The notes beneath the pieces were generated by a model. It did not search any database. It saw only the letters and a program-made list of their open reading frames with translations, and had not been told where the DNA came from. Positions 12,301 through 23,900 of a DNA stretch of 64,000 bases are shown in pieces (the first letter of the stretch is position 1; every line of letters starts with the position of its first letter). Source of the DNA: Plantago elongata. Lineage: Eukaryota > Streptophyta > Magnoliopsida > Lamiales > Plantaginaceae. A program made the translations under genes and the position numbers. The DNA is taken from contig JAYMSP010000007.1 in NCBI GenBank assembly GCA_036897095.1, forward strand, positions 62,001 to 126,000, read 5' to 3'.

Positions 12301-14477
12301 AAGTAGCTAAACATAGCATGCCCAACTTTTACGTAATATCTCCTTTCTTCCGGAGAACTTAAGTGCAGTAAATTATTTTATTTCAATTTTTATGTTCAAC
12401 TCTGATTCATAATCAGTTTAGTGAGTATTGATGCTTGAATCCCAGATTCAACTATAATTTTTAATATGCTTCCAATTGTGAAGCAGTCAAAGGGCATCAT
12501 CGCATGACATTCGAGTGAACAACTCGTTCAGTGACATCCGTTTACAAATAAAAATATATATGATGTCAAACTTGAATTCAACGTAAATGAGTCCGTATAA
12601 CCATCATATCGAATCACTAAAATTTCGAAGAATGATAATAATTAAATATAGTACATGTGTAATGTTAGTTTATCAAGAAGATATTATCTAAAAACAATTA
12701 TTATATTTATTATTATTTTTATTAACCAACATGATTTTAAGAGATTTATTTGTTTTTAGTGTATATTAAAACTTTGTAATCTATTAGTTCTCCATTATGA
12801 TTACAATCCACTTGTGACATGAAATATTAGTGGGATTGTGGTAGTTCATACTTTCAATCTTTCAATCTTCTTTGTTACTAATTGTTTACTTGATCCTACC
12901 AATAAACTCATTATAAGCAAACAAGATCTTGAAATTGACCATCACTTGCACCAAGTACCATCATCTTTGTCCATTTTTATACACTTGTTCCAAGCCTTTT
13001 CCCCATACCCCTAGTCTATTCTATACTCTATACTAGTACCCCTACTCTTCTACTCTCGCTGAGACAGAAAGAGAGACTATTCTTATCTAGCAAGTAGCTT
13101 TTTGCCAGTTGCCACTTACTTCAACAATTGATTCATCTCTTCTCTATAATGGAGCTATTGTCAGAGAATGTATGGTTGAGAAGACCGACTCAGTCTTTTC
13201 CACTTGTGCTTTTCCACAACTCTTTTTACATTTACCTCAAATTTTACATTTTTAAACTACTGGTATAAGTGGTAACTTCTCTGTTTCACTTTCTTCCTCT
13301 CAGATCAATATATATATGCATATACCAGTCTTTTTCTTTTACAACTACACTTTCTTGCTTGTACTTAACAACTCAAGCATGGTCAAGTACTTATCATTGG
13401 CTCATTCTTCTTGGGTTGTTTTCTAAGGTACACTTTCCAACTCTCTCCCTTTCTTGGATCATCTTCTTCTGTGTTAGTCTTTATCATTCATGATTTATTA
13501 GTTCCTCACCTTTATGTAAAAAAAAAAAAAAAAAGATAATTGGAAAGTTACCTAAAGAAAAAAAATATTAAATCTTTGGGGAGCCCCTTTCTTTTTATTT
13601 GGTGTTAAGTTGCATATGTGATACATATGTACAATTGTGGCAATTTTCTGTGTACTGCTTACTTTTTAAGTAGTTTGCTGAGTTCAAGATTCTGCTTTGG
13701 GTAATTACTGTTTCTCCACTGTGTTTGGAACTCAAATCTTGACTGACAAAATGGACTGTGACTGTTCTCTTGGTGCAAAAGTTGAAGTAGACTGGTGTTA
13801 ATAAGTGCATGTTTTGCTGCAAATGGTCTTTACTCTTTACTCTTTAGCATAGATATCTCTGTTTAGGTTTTAGTTTTTACTTGCTTAAGGCACTGTCTGT
13901 GAAGTGAAGTGAGTTGGCTATAGATTTAATCTAAATTGGCTTAAAAAAGATTAGATTTTTTATAAGCTTACTAAAGATAATCTTATATATAGGTCCAATG
14001 ACTTGTAGTCTTTAATGTTAATTTATGTTTTAGTTCTTGTTTGTCAGAGGACTGTTAACATTTTCTCTGAAGAAATCCTGTTTAAGCCCAATTAGTTTTT
14101 CACTCTAGGAAAAATGCAATTTTTGTTGATGTTTTGTTTAAATGAGCAGAACAAAGCATAGATTATAGTTGTTTCTGGTTTGAACTCTTATACAACACTT
14201 GTATAAACTTTAGATTGTGGAAGGAAGGTGAATCAATCCATAATCGGCACGAAAAAGGTCGTTGATGAACAATATTTTGATCTAAATTACCTCCTTCAAG
14301 ATACTTAATCACATCAACTATACTTTAACTGCTATCAAGACTCATTTTTATAAGTGGATTTTGTTTTTTCTAGAGGTGCACAGATTGATGTTACTGAACT
14401 ACTGATAATATTAAAGTAGATACTGACTCTTGAAAGATTCTAAGTTTCGGAGAATTTGAAGCTGTTGCGCATCTAGA
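9324..14477. other. Intergenic spacer between PRIM2 and the SPL gene
   Basis: The first few hundred bases probably include the PRIM2 3' UTR. At about 9915-10030 and 11460-11700 there are AT-rich, CT-rich stretches resembling worn Stowaway MITEs (for example CCCAGTCCGTCC near 9922), without clear second ends. From about 12990 the sequence turns pyrimidine-rich, with a GAGACAGAAAGAGAGAC run near 13060. This could be the leader and a 5'-UTR intron of the SPL gene. I see no other coding exon, tRNA or rRNA. Confidence 0.5.
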
Positions 14478-15720
14478 ATGGAATCATCATCTTGTTATGT
14501 GTCGTCGAAAAGGGCAAAGGCCCCTGGCAATAGTAGTGTTCCTCAAGTTGTACATTGTCTGGTTGATGGCTGTAATGCCGATTTAAGCCTGTGTAGAGAC
14601 TATCACAGGCGGCATAAAGTCTGTGAAGCTCACTCAAAGACTGCCCGGGTTACTATCGAGGGTCGAGAGCAGCGGTTCTGTCAACAATGCAGCAGGTAAA
14701 TTAACTCGTAAAAGAAAGAATTCTCATCTGTCTGCTGAAGTTTTATAATTGTTGTTCATTCACTTAATTTGGCAATAGTATATCATGATACCGTTAGGTA
14801 TACTAGATTCCACGCACATGTACAAGTTCAAGCTTGTAGATGAGATTGACATTATTTCGTGGTAGCAGATCTTAGTCAAACACTAAGGTCTTGTAATAAC
14901 TTTTCACTAGAGTCTAATATGCTCTGTGTGCCTAATAACATTTGATTCTTAATTTGGCATTGAATTGTTGATCAGTATCTATCTGCCCTGCTTTACTGAA
15001 TTTATGTGTCCTCGCTCAACCCTTGACAGGTTCCACTCGCTGGTAGAGTTCGACGAGGGAAAACGGAGCTGCAGAAAACGACTAGACGGACATAACCGGA
15101 GACGAAGGAAGCCTCAACCCGACTCAATCTCAAGAAATCATGGACTTGTCTTGTCTTCCCAAACTACAAGACTTCTATCATTCTCTACCCCTCATATACT
15201 TCCAAGCTCTATGGAAAGTTCCTTGCCATGGTCCGCCAGAAAAGCTGAAAACGACGTAAGCTTATACAACATCCGGCCACAACTGGATAGACAAAATCCA
15301 TTTCCGGCTCACAGCTACAATCAACTTCAGTTCTTTCAAACTGGTAATGCTGGAACTTACGACACGAGTGGCGGACCAAACAATGGTAACGAAGTTATGT
15401 CGTCACAAGAGTTAAATCAAGTCGTTGACTGTGATGGTGCTCTCTCTCTTCTGTCATCGACTGCTCCTCAACTCGTCCAAACCGAACGACTTCCTCAGGC
15501 TCAGTATTTTCTACACGGCTTGCAGTACAGCAGTAGTGGTTTAGGACAGTACTATCCGTCTGTTCAAGAGAACAAGGTGGATAATGTTTCTGCTATGGAT
15601 TCTTCTCGTGGTACTGATCATGCATCTATGGTACATTTCCCAGAAATGATTCGTCACGGTGAAAAAGGTTCATCGGCCAGTGGATCGCATCATCAGACTC
15701 TTTCATTCATGTGGGAGTAG
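14478..15720 (+). CDS. SPL13-like: SBP-box transcription factor, SPL13-type
   Basis: This is a plant nuclear transcription factor that binds GTAC cores and promotes phase change and reproductive development. Two exons, 14478-14695 and 15030-15720, join in phase to give 302 residues. The SBP domain spans residues about 25-101 and has both zinc sites: C27, C32, C49, H52 and C68, C71, H75, C87. The bipartite basic signal [17 protein letters not shown] closes the domain, and the intron falls at the usual position, after FCQQCSR. The tail has an ALSLLSS segment encoded by a miR156 site and ends in LSFMWE, like the HWE end of Arabidopsis SPL13. An in-frame TGA at 14457-14459 precedes the chosen ATG. 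The region before the SBP domain (about 25 residues) is much shorter than in SPL13, so either it was lost or an upstream exon adds it. The exact orthologue is less certain than the family. Confidence 0.92.
15437..15456 (+). promoter_or_regulatory. miR156/157 target site in the SPL coding region
   Basis: These 20 bases are complementary to mature miR156 with a single mismatch near the middle (T where a perfect complement would have A). This is the form seen in many SPL genes. The site encodes the conserved ALSLLSS segment in exon 2, downstream of the SBP domain. It predicts post-transcriptional repression in juvenile tissue. The complementarity is seen directly; the regulation is established for the family. 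Confidence 0.93.
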
Positions 15721-16100
15721 ATGAATGTTGAAACTAATCTTGGTCTGTTTGGCAAGGATGCTATGTAAATATGTTATCATCATCTCAGTTTAAGTGTTAG
15801 TTAATGATGTTATTCTTTTGTATCCTGTTTCTTTGTAACGTCGTTAATGTACCTACTATGTTTGAAGGGCCCATGTTTGAAGCTGGTTTTCTATGCTTGA
15901 TGAAGTTTATTGAAGGGAAAAGTCTCCAAGAAATAAGATGGTAACATCATGCATTTCTCGGACTTCAGAAAACAAAATAGCTTGCCTCGTGTTATGTATA
16001 TTGTGTTGTATAACACGAGTTACACTATTTTTTTTAATTTTCATACCTATCCAAAAAGTTTTATAATTATATGAGATTATATATAGAATAAGTATAGTAT
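15721..16100. other. 3' flank of the SPL gene
   Basis: This is probably the SPL 3' UTR and trailer. It includes a T-rich stretch with tttgtatcctgtttctttgtaacg near 15815. I see no further gene. Confidence 0.4.
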
Positions 16101-16106
16101 AAGGTT

Positions 16107-16449
16107 TTTCCTATTAATAGGAAAATCAGGTTTCTAAAAAGGAAACTGGTTTATATAAATACCAAGTATTAACATTTTCTTTTACATAATTCAATCACCT
16201 TACTCCCTCTACACTGTCCTAAAGAGAAACATAAAACTCACTTATCTGTCATTCTCTTTCCTTTTTTCTCCTTCCTCCTCCGCCGGAATGCCGCCGCTAC
16301 CGCCGCCATCTCCTCCCTCTACCTCCGCCGAAAGCGCCACCGCACTCTCCCCATGCATCCTCTCTCTCTATCTCTATCCCTTTATCTTTTGGTCGATTTT
16401 TTTTCGAATTTTACTGGATTTCCACCAAATTTTAGTATCCAATTGTTAA
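16107..16449 (+). other. Promoter-like segment with a GC-rich 53-codon frame
   Basis: A TATA-like TATATAAATA at about 16152-16161 is followed by a pyrimidine-rich leader and an ATG at 16288. A short open frame to TAA at 16447-16449 starts with MPPLPPPSPPSTSAESATAL. The Pro-codon cluster (CCG and GCC runs) stands out against AT-rich surroundings. This looks like the 5' end of a plant gene, possibly captured by or fused to the repeat block that follows. No downstream exon continues it. Whether it is transcribed cannot be seen; a real small protein is unlikely. Confidence 0.3.
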
Positions 16450-16659
16450 AATGTTCAAATCTATAAAAGCAATAGATGCATCATGCTTTTGTTGTTAAAA
16501 TTTGAATTAAAAGTGAAATTTGACCTTTTATTATCGTTTTTTGCTGATTTCACGATCTCATATTTTTTGATCTGGTTTCAGATCTGAAATTCGTACAGTG
16601 AAAATCGAATTTCACAATCTGATGTTTTCTTATGATCTTAAGAGCTGATGTTATAGTTC

Positions 16660-17870
16660 TATGTATCGTTGTTATAGTTTTAGTGTGTGTTTAATGTTTC
16701 GGTTTGTTATAGTTTCAAAATATTATTATTGTTTTAAGCTACAACGTTCTTGTTTTTAGCCTCTTGGGAAATATATAAACAGATGTTTTGTCATTGTTTT
16801 AAAAGTAATTGTTATAGTTTTAAAATGTACTATTATAGTTTTAAGTACCAATATTTTTGTTTTTAGCTTGCTTTGTATATTCATGTCTTGTTATATCCGG
16901 TACTTTGTTATGGTTTTAAGAGTTGTTGTTAATTGTAATTGTTTTATGAATTGTTGTTATGGTTTTAACTTGTATTTAATTTGTCGGTGTTATTGTCTTA
17001 ACGCATATGTTATAATTTTAATAACTATTGTTGTTGTTTTAAGCAATACCGTTAGTGTTTTTGGTTTCTGGTGAAACATTTATGGTTAAATTTTTACAAA
17101 TTTGTTGACATGGTTTTAAAAGACATTGTTGTAGTTTTAAGATTCACGATTATAGTTTTAAGTACCAATATTATCGTTTTTAGTTTGTGTTGCATGTTCG
17201 TGCTCTGTTACAGTTTTAATAAGTATTGTTGAAGTTTTAAGATGTGATGTTATGATTTTAAATATTAATATTATTATATTTAGTTTATTGAATATTTATG
17301 TTTGTTATTGTTTTTAGCGCATACATTATAATTTTAAATCTAATGTTGTAGTTTTAATCATAAACGTTAGTGTTTTAGCTCCTACGATAATCTATGATAT
17401 TTGATTTTTTCCAGATGTTTTGTTATAGATTTAAGAGGCACCATTATGATTTTATGTATCACTGTTACTGCTTTAAGCTTATGTTGCATGTTGCTACTTT
17501 GATATTATTTTAAGATTCATTATTATGGTTTTAAGGACCAATGTTACTGTTTTTAGCTTGCATGTTCCTTCTTGTTTTTAAGCACCAATGTTCAAGTGTT
17601 GATGATGACATCGAGTTTAATAATAGGTCACTTAAAACTATCATGTCAACCTTCAAATCATTATATTATATCTTAACAAATTACCAAAACATGTTAAAAT
17701 GATAATTGAATATACAATACCGACGCATTAAAACCATCACATAATCTCTTAAAACGTTAACATTATACGTTAAAACTATAACATTCGATGTCAGTAAATT
17801 TAAAACCATAACATAATCTATTAAAAATATAACGAAAAATATATGTTCAGCGGTTTTTTAAGAAACTCGC
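16660..17870. repeat. Degenerate GTTATAGTTTTAA repeat block with strand switch
   Basis: From about 16660 to 17600 the + strand carries dozens of imperfect copies of TTGTTATAGTTTTAAG alternating with CAATGTTATTGTTTTTAGCTT-like segments. From about 17625 to 17870 the same motif appears on the other strand (TTAAAACTATAACATT, TTAAAACCATAACATAATC). The + strand therefore changes from T/G-rich to A/C-rich within one block. No exact period is kept, so this is an old or gene-conversion-scrambled array. The open frame at 16868-17074 is repeat sequence and is not called as a gene. Confidence 0.7.
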
Positions 17871-17940
17871 CGGTCAGACTGGTAAAACTATATATATATA
17901 TATATTCGTTATATTTTTGATAGATTATGTTATGGTTCAG
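17811..17940. repeat. Hairpin-forming inverted repeat at the end of the repeat block
   Basis: The left arm, about 17811-17850 (CCATAACATAATCTAT then AAAAATATAACGAA), is mirrored by the right arm, about 17905-17938 (TTCGTTATATTTTTGATAG then ATTATGTTATGG). The loop of about 55 bases contains a TA run at about 17890-17906. Pairing over about 35-40 bp is almost complete. It terminates the strand-switching repeat and may mark a transposon end or the point of inversion. Confidence 0.75.
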
Positions 17941-20900
17941 GCACAACTATCACTACGATTTTATAGCTCCTTGCGACTCCTTGTATCAATCAGAACCACC
18001 TTATAATTTCATACTTCAACTACTTTATGACTCAACCAGAACTATATTAACATTTCATGCCTCAAACACCTTATAACTTTAATGTTGTCGAGATTCGAGC
18101 TCTAAACTTCTTACCATCAGACCACTTATGACTTCCACCTCCCGACATATTGATCGACATCACATGTTTATGATCAAATCATTTGCTTAAAAAACATTTA
18201 TTTACATTTTATTATATAACGTAAAATACTTATAACGAAACATATATATACACACTTAAACATGTGATATTAGTTGCATATAGAACATACAGAACACTAG
18301 AATAAATCAGTGATTGTTTGGTTTGAAATTGTAGTTGAATTCGTTTGAATAGTGGATAATAATGACTAGTGACTAAATTGTAATTGAGTTGTTAAAATTA
18401 TCATTTGGTATATAATTGTAATCGTAAATGATATTGTAGGTTGAAAATTGAGTGAGAATTGAATTGTGCTTGAATTTAATAAATATTTTAATTGTAATTG
18501 AATTTGAAAGAAAAAATAATATTTAATTTAAATTACATTCTAAATATAAATCCGACTAATTTCAATCGCAATTGAGTTGCAGTTAGTCACTATCATGAGG
18601 TTAAATAATTGAAGAAGATTATTAAATTAATAATAGGCTGAAACGATGCGGGCTTTATGCTGATATCCATTTTCGGTGCTGGTCCATAGTTGAGCAGCCA
18701 TATGCTGATATGGCCCATAAATCAGCTGGCAGGACTTAGGCTTATATCCAGCCTGTTTAGGTCACGATTCTGATTCACTCTGTCAATTTCCCTTACTTCC
18801 TTACTTTTCCTTTTTGTTTCTTTTGGGACGTAAAATTAATCCAGCCGAGTATTATGATGCTCAGCGATGACTCTTCCATCAGTATTTTTTTTAGAATTTT
18901 AAATTTTATTTTGAGTAAAAACTTTTACCTTTCTATTTGAGTAACAACCATTCATACCTAGGATTGTAAGAATTTATTTCCATACTAGCTGAGGACTCGT
19001 CTGTATCTGTGAAATCGAAACTTTTTTAGAACACTTTGTCTCCTATTACTCGTGTAGATGATAAGATAATAAAAATGACCGAATTTGGTTAAGTCGCAAG
19101 AACATCAATAGCTGCAAAATAAAAACCAAAACCCTTATCTTCTCAGTTGCAACAATAATTTTCTTCCTAAAATACAGCTTAGCACTAAACTTGACCATAA
19201 TGATATAAGCCAAGACATACTACACCCTAGTCAATAATAATAATATCATATAGTATAATAAATCAATCAACAAATAATTGTGTCGGTTCAAAGTGTTTTG
19301 ATCACACGCATCGCGAACCCCATCTTACCATTTCGGGATCTAAAGTCCGAAAAGTGGACAGTATCAAAAAAGTGAAAAAATGCAAGAAAACAAAGCAATG
19401 AATGGTGTCTGTAATACTAGGGTACAGTAGTTGATAATTGAGCATGAGCAAGTTGAAAAAGGCCCCCATGAGATGTAACCTGTGAGCTAAACTCATCAGA
19501 TAGCTTTCAATCCAGCTCATCTCAAAACTTTTGACAAGAACAACTCCATAACATTCTTCATCTATGTTTCATCATATTTTAATTCACCTTTTCTCTTGGG
19601 ACCAACCTGTTCAACCTTAAACCAGCTTTCAAATTTCAAGTTTTCAACAACATACTCATATTTCCCTTTCTTGTTAGTGCCTATTACCTATATTTTAATT
19701 ACAATTGTGTCTCTAGTATATCATTAGACTGGAAATTTGCTTGCAAATGGTGTGCTAATTTGTCCAAACAGTGTTCTAATTGTTTCTATGGCTTGTTTAT
19801 GGTATTTATTAGGTGTGCATTGTCTTGCCCAAATTTATCAAATACCAAGATCCATTGTTCCTAATCATATCCGCATATTCTGTTACACCACATACACTAT
19901 CTTACGTAGCGTGTCATATTTTACTATATGGTATTTCATCTATAATGTACTTGTATAATTTCCATTGCATTTTTTTAAATCCGTCGCATATGAAAACTTG
20001 TTTTTGACTTTTGAAAATTTTCCTTGATTGTTCACAACTTGGTGTCATTGGGAAAATCTGAAAAGCTTTGAAACAATTAAAAACTTATCCTATATAAACA
20101 GTAAAAAATGAAAATGGGAGATTTTTTGTAAGACCATTAGAACAAAATGACCCACAGTCCACTAAGGGCATGTCCATTAACGTAACGTAGCTCCCTGCCA
20201 AGTCCGTTTAGCCCAAACCTCCGGGACTGAAAACGGAATTCAGATATCTTGGCCCGTACATTTTATTTTCCGGAATTCATCTATAACATATATATTTTTA
20301 ATAATTAATTTCTATTTGTGCATGTTTTAGAGTAGTTGTTGAACATGTAGCGTTAAGACTTTCTAACATACGAGTTGAGACAGTGTGCAATTAAAGACAC
20401 ATACACTAGCTATATATATCATCCATATAGCAATCCATTGATAATCGAGGAGACCCGTGTGAGACGTATAGTTCTCGGGGGCGGAACATTGCAATGTTAA
20501 CAAGATTGATCGTTGTTGGCCTTTTTTTTATTCCCTGCATTTCAAATCAAATATGTTTAAGTTTAATTTTATGGAAATTTTACTCTTAAATCTAAAATAG
20601 AAAATGTCATTTCTTACTTTGTTTACCTAATAGTGTAGTTTGGTCATAAAATCTCCACGCATTTATTACTACTACGTGTATGTAAACTGTAGTAGGCCCA
20701 AATTTGATGGGTTATTGACATTAATCAATAGTTTGGCTGGCATTCATGTTATGACACTGTTTGTAATTTATGCCATATCTTTCACAAAACCCTACATATT
20801 TATTGCCTCTCATGGGTTTCAACTTTCAAAGGTTGGGGTGATTGCACATCCTCATCTTGACCAACTTAAATTACACTAATACACATTTAATCCCAAATTT

Positions 20901-23900
20901 CAACCCGTGTTGTGTCGACTGACAACTAACTTGAATTCAACTAAAGTGATCTTGTGACTGTAAAAACATTTTTGAAAGATACACCTGTCACAAAGAGCAT
21001 AGTAACGTCAGATTTTCTATCGCCAGTCAAGATCTCGTCCTGACTATTATCAGTCCATGTGTCGACACCTAACATGTGTCCATACGATCACACTTAACTA
21101 TTGCTTCATATCGCGTTTTACTATCGATTTTTATCGTCTGGAATCGCTACTTGTTATTTAAATTTATTCTTTTATAACTTTTTAAAAGAAAAAATTAACA
21201 AATATTATATACTAATTTGTAAGAGAATTAGAATCTTAAAAATTCACATTACATATAATTAAGGTTGACAATTAATGAGAAAGAGAATAATATTTATATG
21301 AACTCTAAATTAATATTTTTTTAATTCATCAATATTAACATAAACTTTAAATTAAAAATTTTCAATTCATCATCAATTCAATAAGTAAATAGAATCAACA
21401 CGCAGTCACACAAACACGTAGATAATAAGACTGAAGTTTGGATATGGCTGCTTTGAGATATGACCATGCTCCTGTCGTCTTTGTGAAGAATAATTAGTGA
21501 GAAGGAGGAATAGATGGAAATGGAATCAAGCAATTAAAGCTTCAAGTCGGCATTAAAGCGGACTTCAGTACAAAAAATTCAAGTTTACTGCTGTACAGGA
21601 TGAGAAGCATAAGAAATTTAATAATTTAGAAATTAGTATAATTTGGAGATTAAGTTTAATCTGAAAGTATTTTAATTTAATTTAAATTATTGATTTTGAT
21701 TTTTTGTTTAAAGATTTTAATTTTATTATAAGAGGTATTGAATATATGAAAAACATTTTCTAACATATAAAGTTAATTAAAAATTATATTTAAAATATAT
21801 TTAAGCAATGTAGGTAGTTAGAGCAACCCGCGTCGTAACACCTCGTGCGACACGAACTACATTATATGTCAACAATTAATGTTAAAGGTAGGAGATTATT
21901 CGATCTCAACCGTTAAAGTTTTAATTCAAAACTAAAAACACTCTGATTGACTATATAAGTCCCCTAGTATCATTAGTTATTGGCCGGGTTGTGTTCATGT
22001 GTATTGTGTAATGTGTGAAGGGTTTCAAGAATATTTTTGAAAAACAATCCCAATCTATATTTTGAATAAATTCTACAATTTTATTTTGGCACTTAAAATG
22101 GTAGCTTGGTTTTGTTATTGAACTGCTATTATTGAGTTGACAGATGAGATATATGAGAATAACTAGTCAGTGAGATAGTAGAAGGTGAAACAAAGAGAAA
22201 AGCATGCAAGTAAGGAGAAAATAAAGTATAGGGTTTATGCTTTTAGCCATTGTGTTTTTAGTTTGCTTTTACCACTACTGCCAATATATCAATCCATCAC
22301 TCAGAACAAACCAGATACAGAGAGAGTGACTATTCATTTTTGTTTACTTACAACAACCGTACACCTTACAACTGTGAACGTATATGATAGGGCTACAACA
22401 TAAAACCAAATGGTGAGAATACACACAATCTCCTAAAACATAAGAAATTTTAGTTAATTCTAAAAGCAAGCATGCCGATTCGAAATTTGAATCTAGATCG
22501 ATTATCGGTCAGCTCCTTAGAGCGGGCCATCTCTAAACACGTATGAACGGTTGATCATGACCACCCCCACCCAACAAGGTTCAACGAAGGAGAAGATGGT
22601 GATATCAAAGTTCACGTCGTTTATGCAGATAAGTAATAATTCAATCTCACATAGATGCATGACTACTTTCAATTGATTCTTGAAAATAATATACGAAAGG
22701 TATATGACATTAATTGTACATTATTCCAATACTATATTATTAAAGTTTAATATTTATGAGTTACTAATTAGTGTTCAAATCGATATACAATCAATATCCT
22801 CATTTACTTGTCTATAATCATCATTTACATAGTTAAACTATAATTTCTTACTGATTAAGTACGATTTGATATACCTATGAAATGACAAAATCTAATTTAG
22901 TAAGAAATTAAGTACTGTTTGATATACCTATGAATTGACAAAATCTAATTTAAATATTCTGTTTGTATTTAAATTAAATTTTATCAATTTAGATTGTATA
23001 TCAAACCGCTGTATCACTGTAGGGATGAAATATCCATATTAAAACAAACTTAAAGTTAAAAGTAAAAAAACAAGAATGGGAGAATTATTGATTTTGATAA
23101 GACTAGCTAAGGAGTGGAGGACCCAAATTTGCCATTGGATGTGACTTAATTTAAAGTGACACTTTCCTAAAATGGACTAAAGTCCACGTGTCATCATGGC
23201 TGAGATTAAAAGTGTTTGCCCGTTTATGGTTATTTATCTGACCCACCTCATTCATCTTGGTCCCCTACTTCTTCAAACTAATCACTGCACCCTTCATTTT
23301 TTCCAATTTTCACCCCATTCATAACAACAATCTCATAAAATCTTTTTCAAAGTTTTATCTCTCAACTATACAAAGTGGATGGGGAATCAATTTGACTCTT
23401 TACCTTCAAGTTTTTGAGATTTAAAGTGCGGTATAAAGGTGTTTTATGTTTCGTCAAAACGTGTTTCATAGAGTGTTTTGATTCCACAATTGATGTTAAT
23501 AGGTTGTTATAGTGCGCTGTATGTATATCGTGTTATTTAAAGTTAGATGTGTATTGCACAATTAATGCATAACAGATGAACTAAACGTGTAATGTAAGTT
23601 AAATTATCAACTTCATATAAAATAACTGGTATTAGTAGTAAAATGCGAATGACTAATTAGTCAGGAAAATTGCCCCGCCCTAAGTTTGACCATTTGTTTT
23701 AAAATGATCCTTGAGGTTACATGTGCACACCACATGTCATGTCTTATCATCTGTGCGGTTCCGATTTATATTTTTAAAAGTTTACATCTTCTGTAAATTT
23801 AAAGAAGTCTTCCTAACGAGTTAATCATATAACTGTAAAAGAAATTAGCAAACTGATTTAAGTGTTATGGTATTGACATTATAAACCATATACTTTTATA

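Noticed and set aside
14965-15029. Possible start codon of a separate gene at 14965
   Set aside because: This is intron sequence; the frame merely runs into SPL exon 2. The SBP domain is completed only by joining 14695 to 15030.
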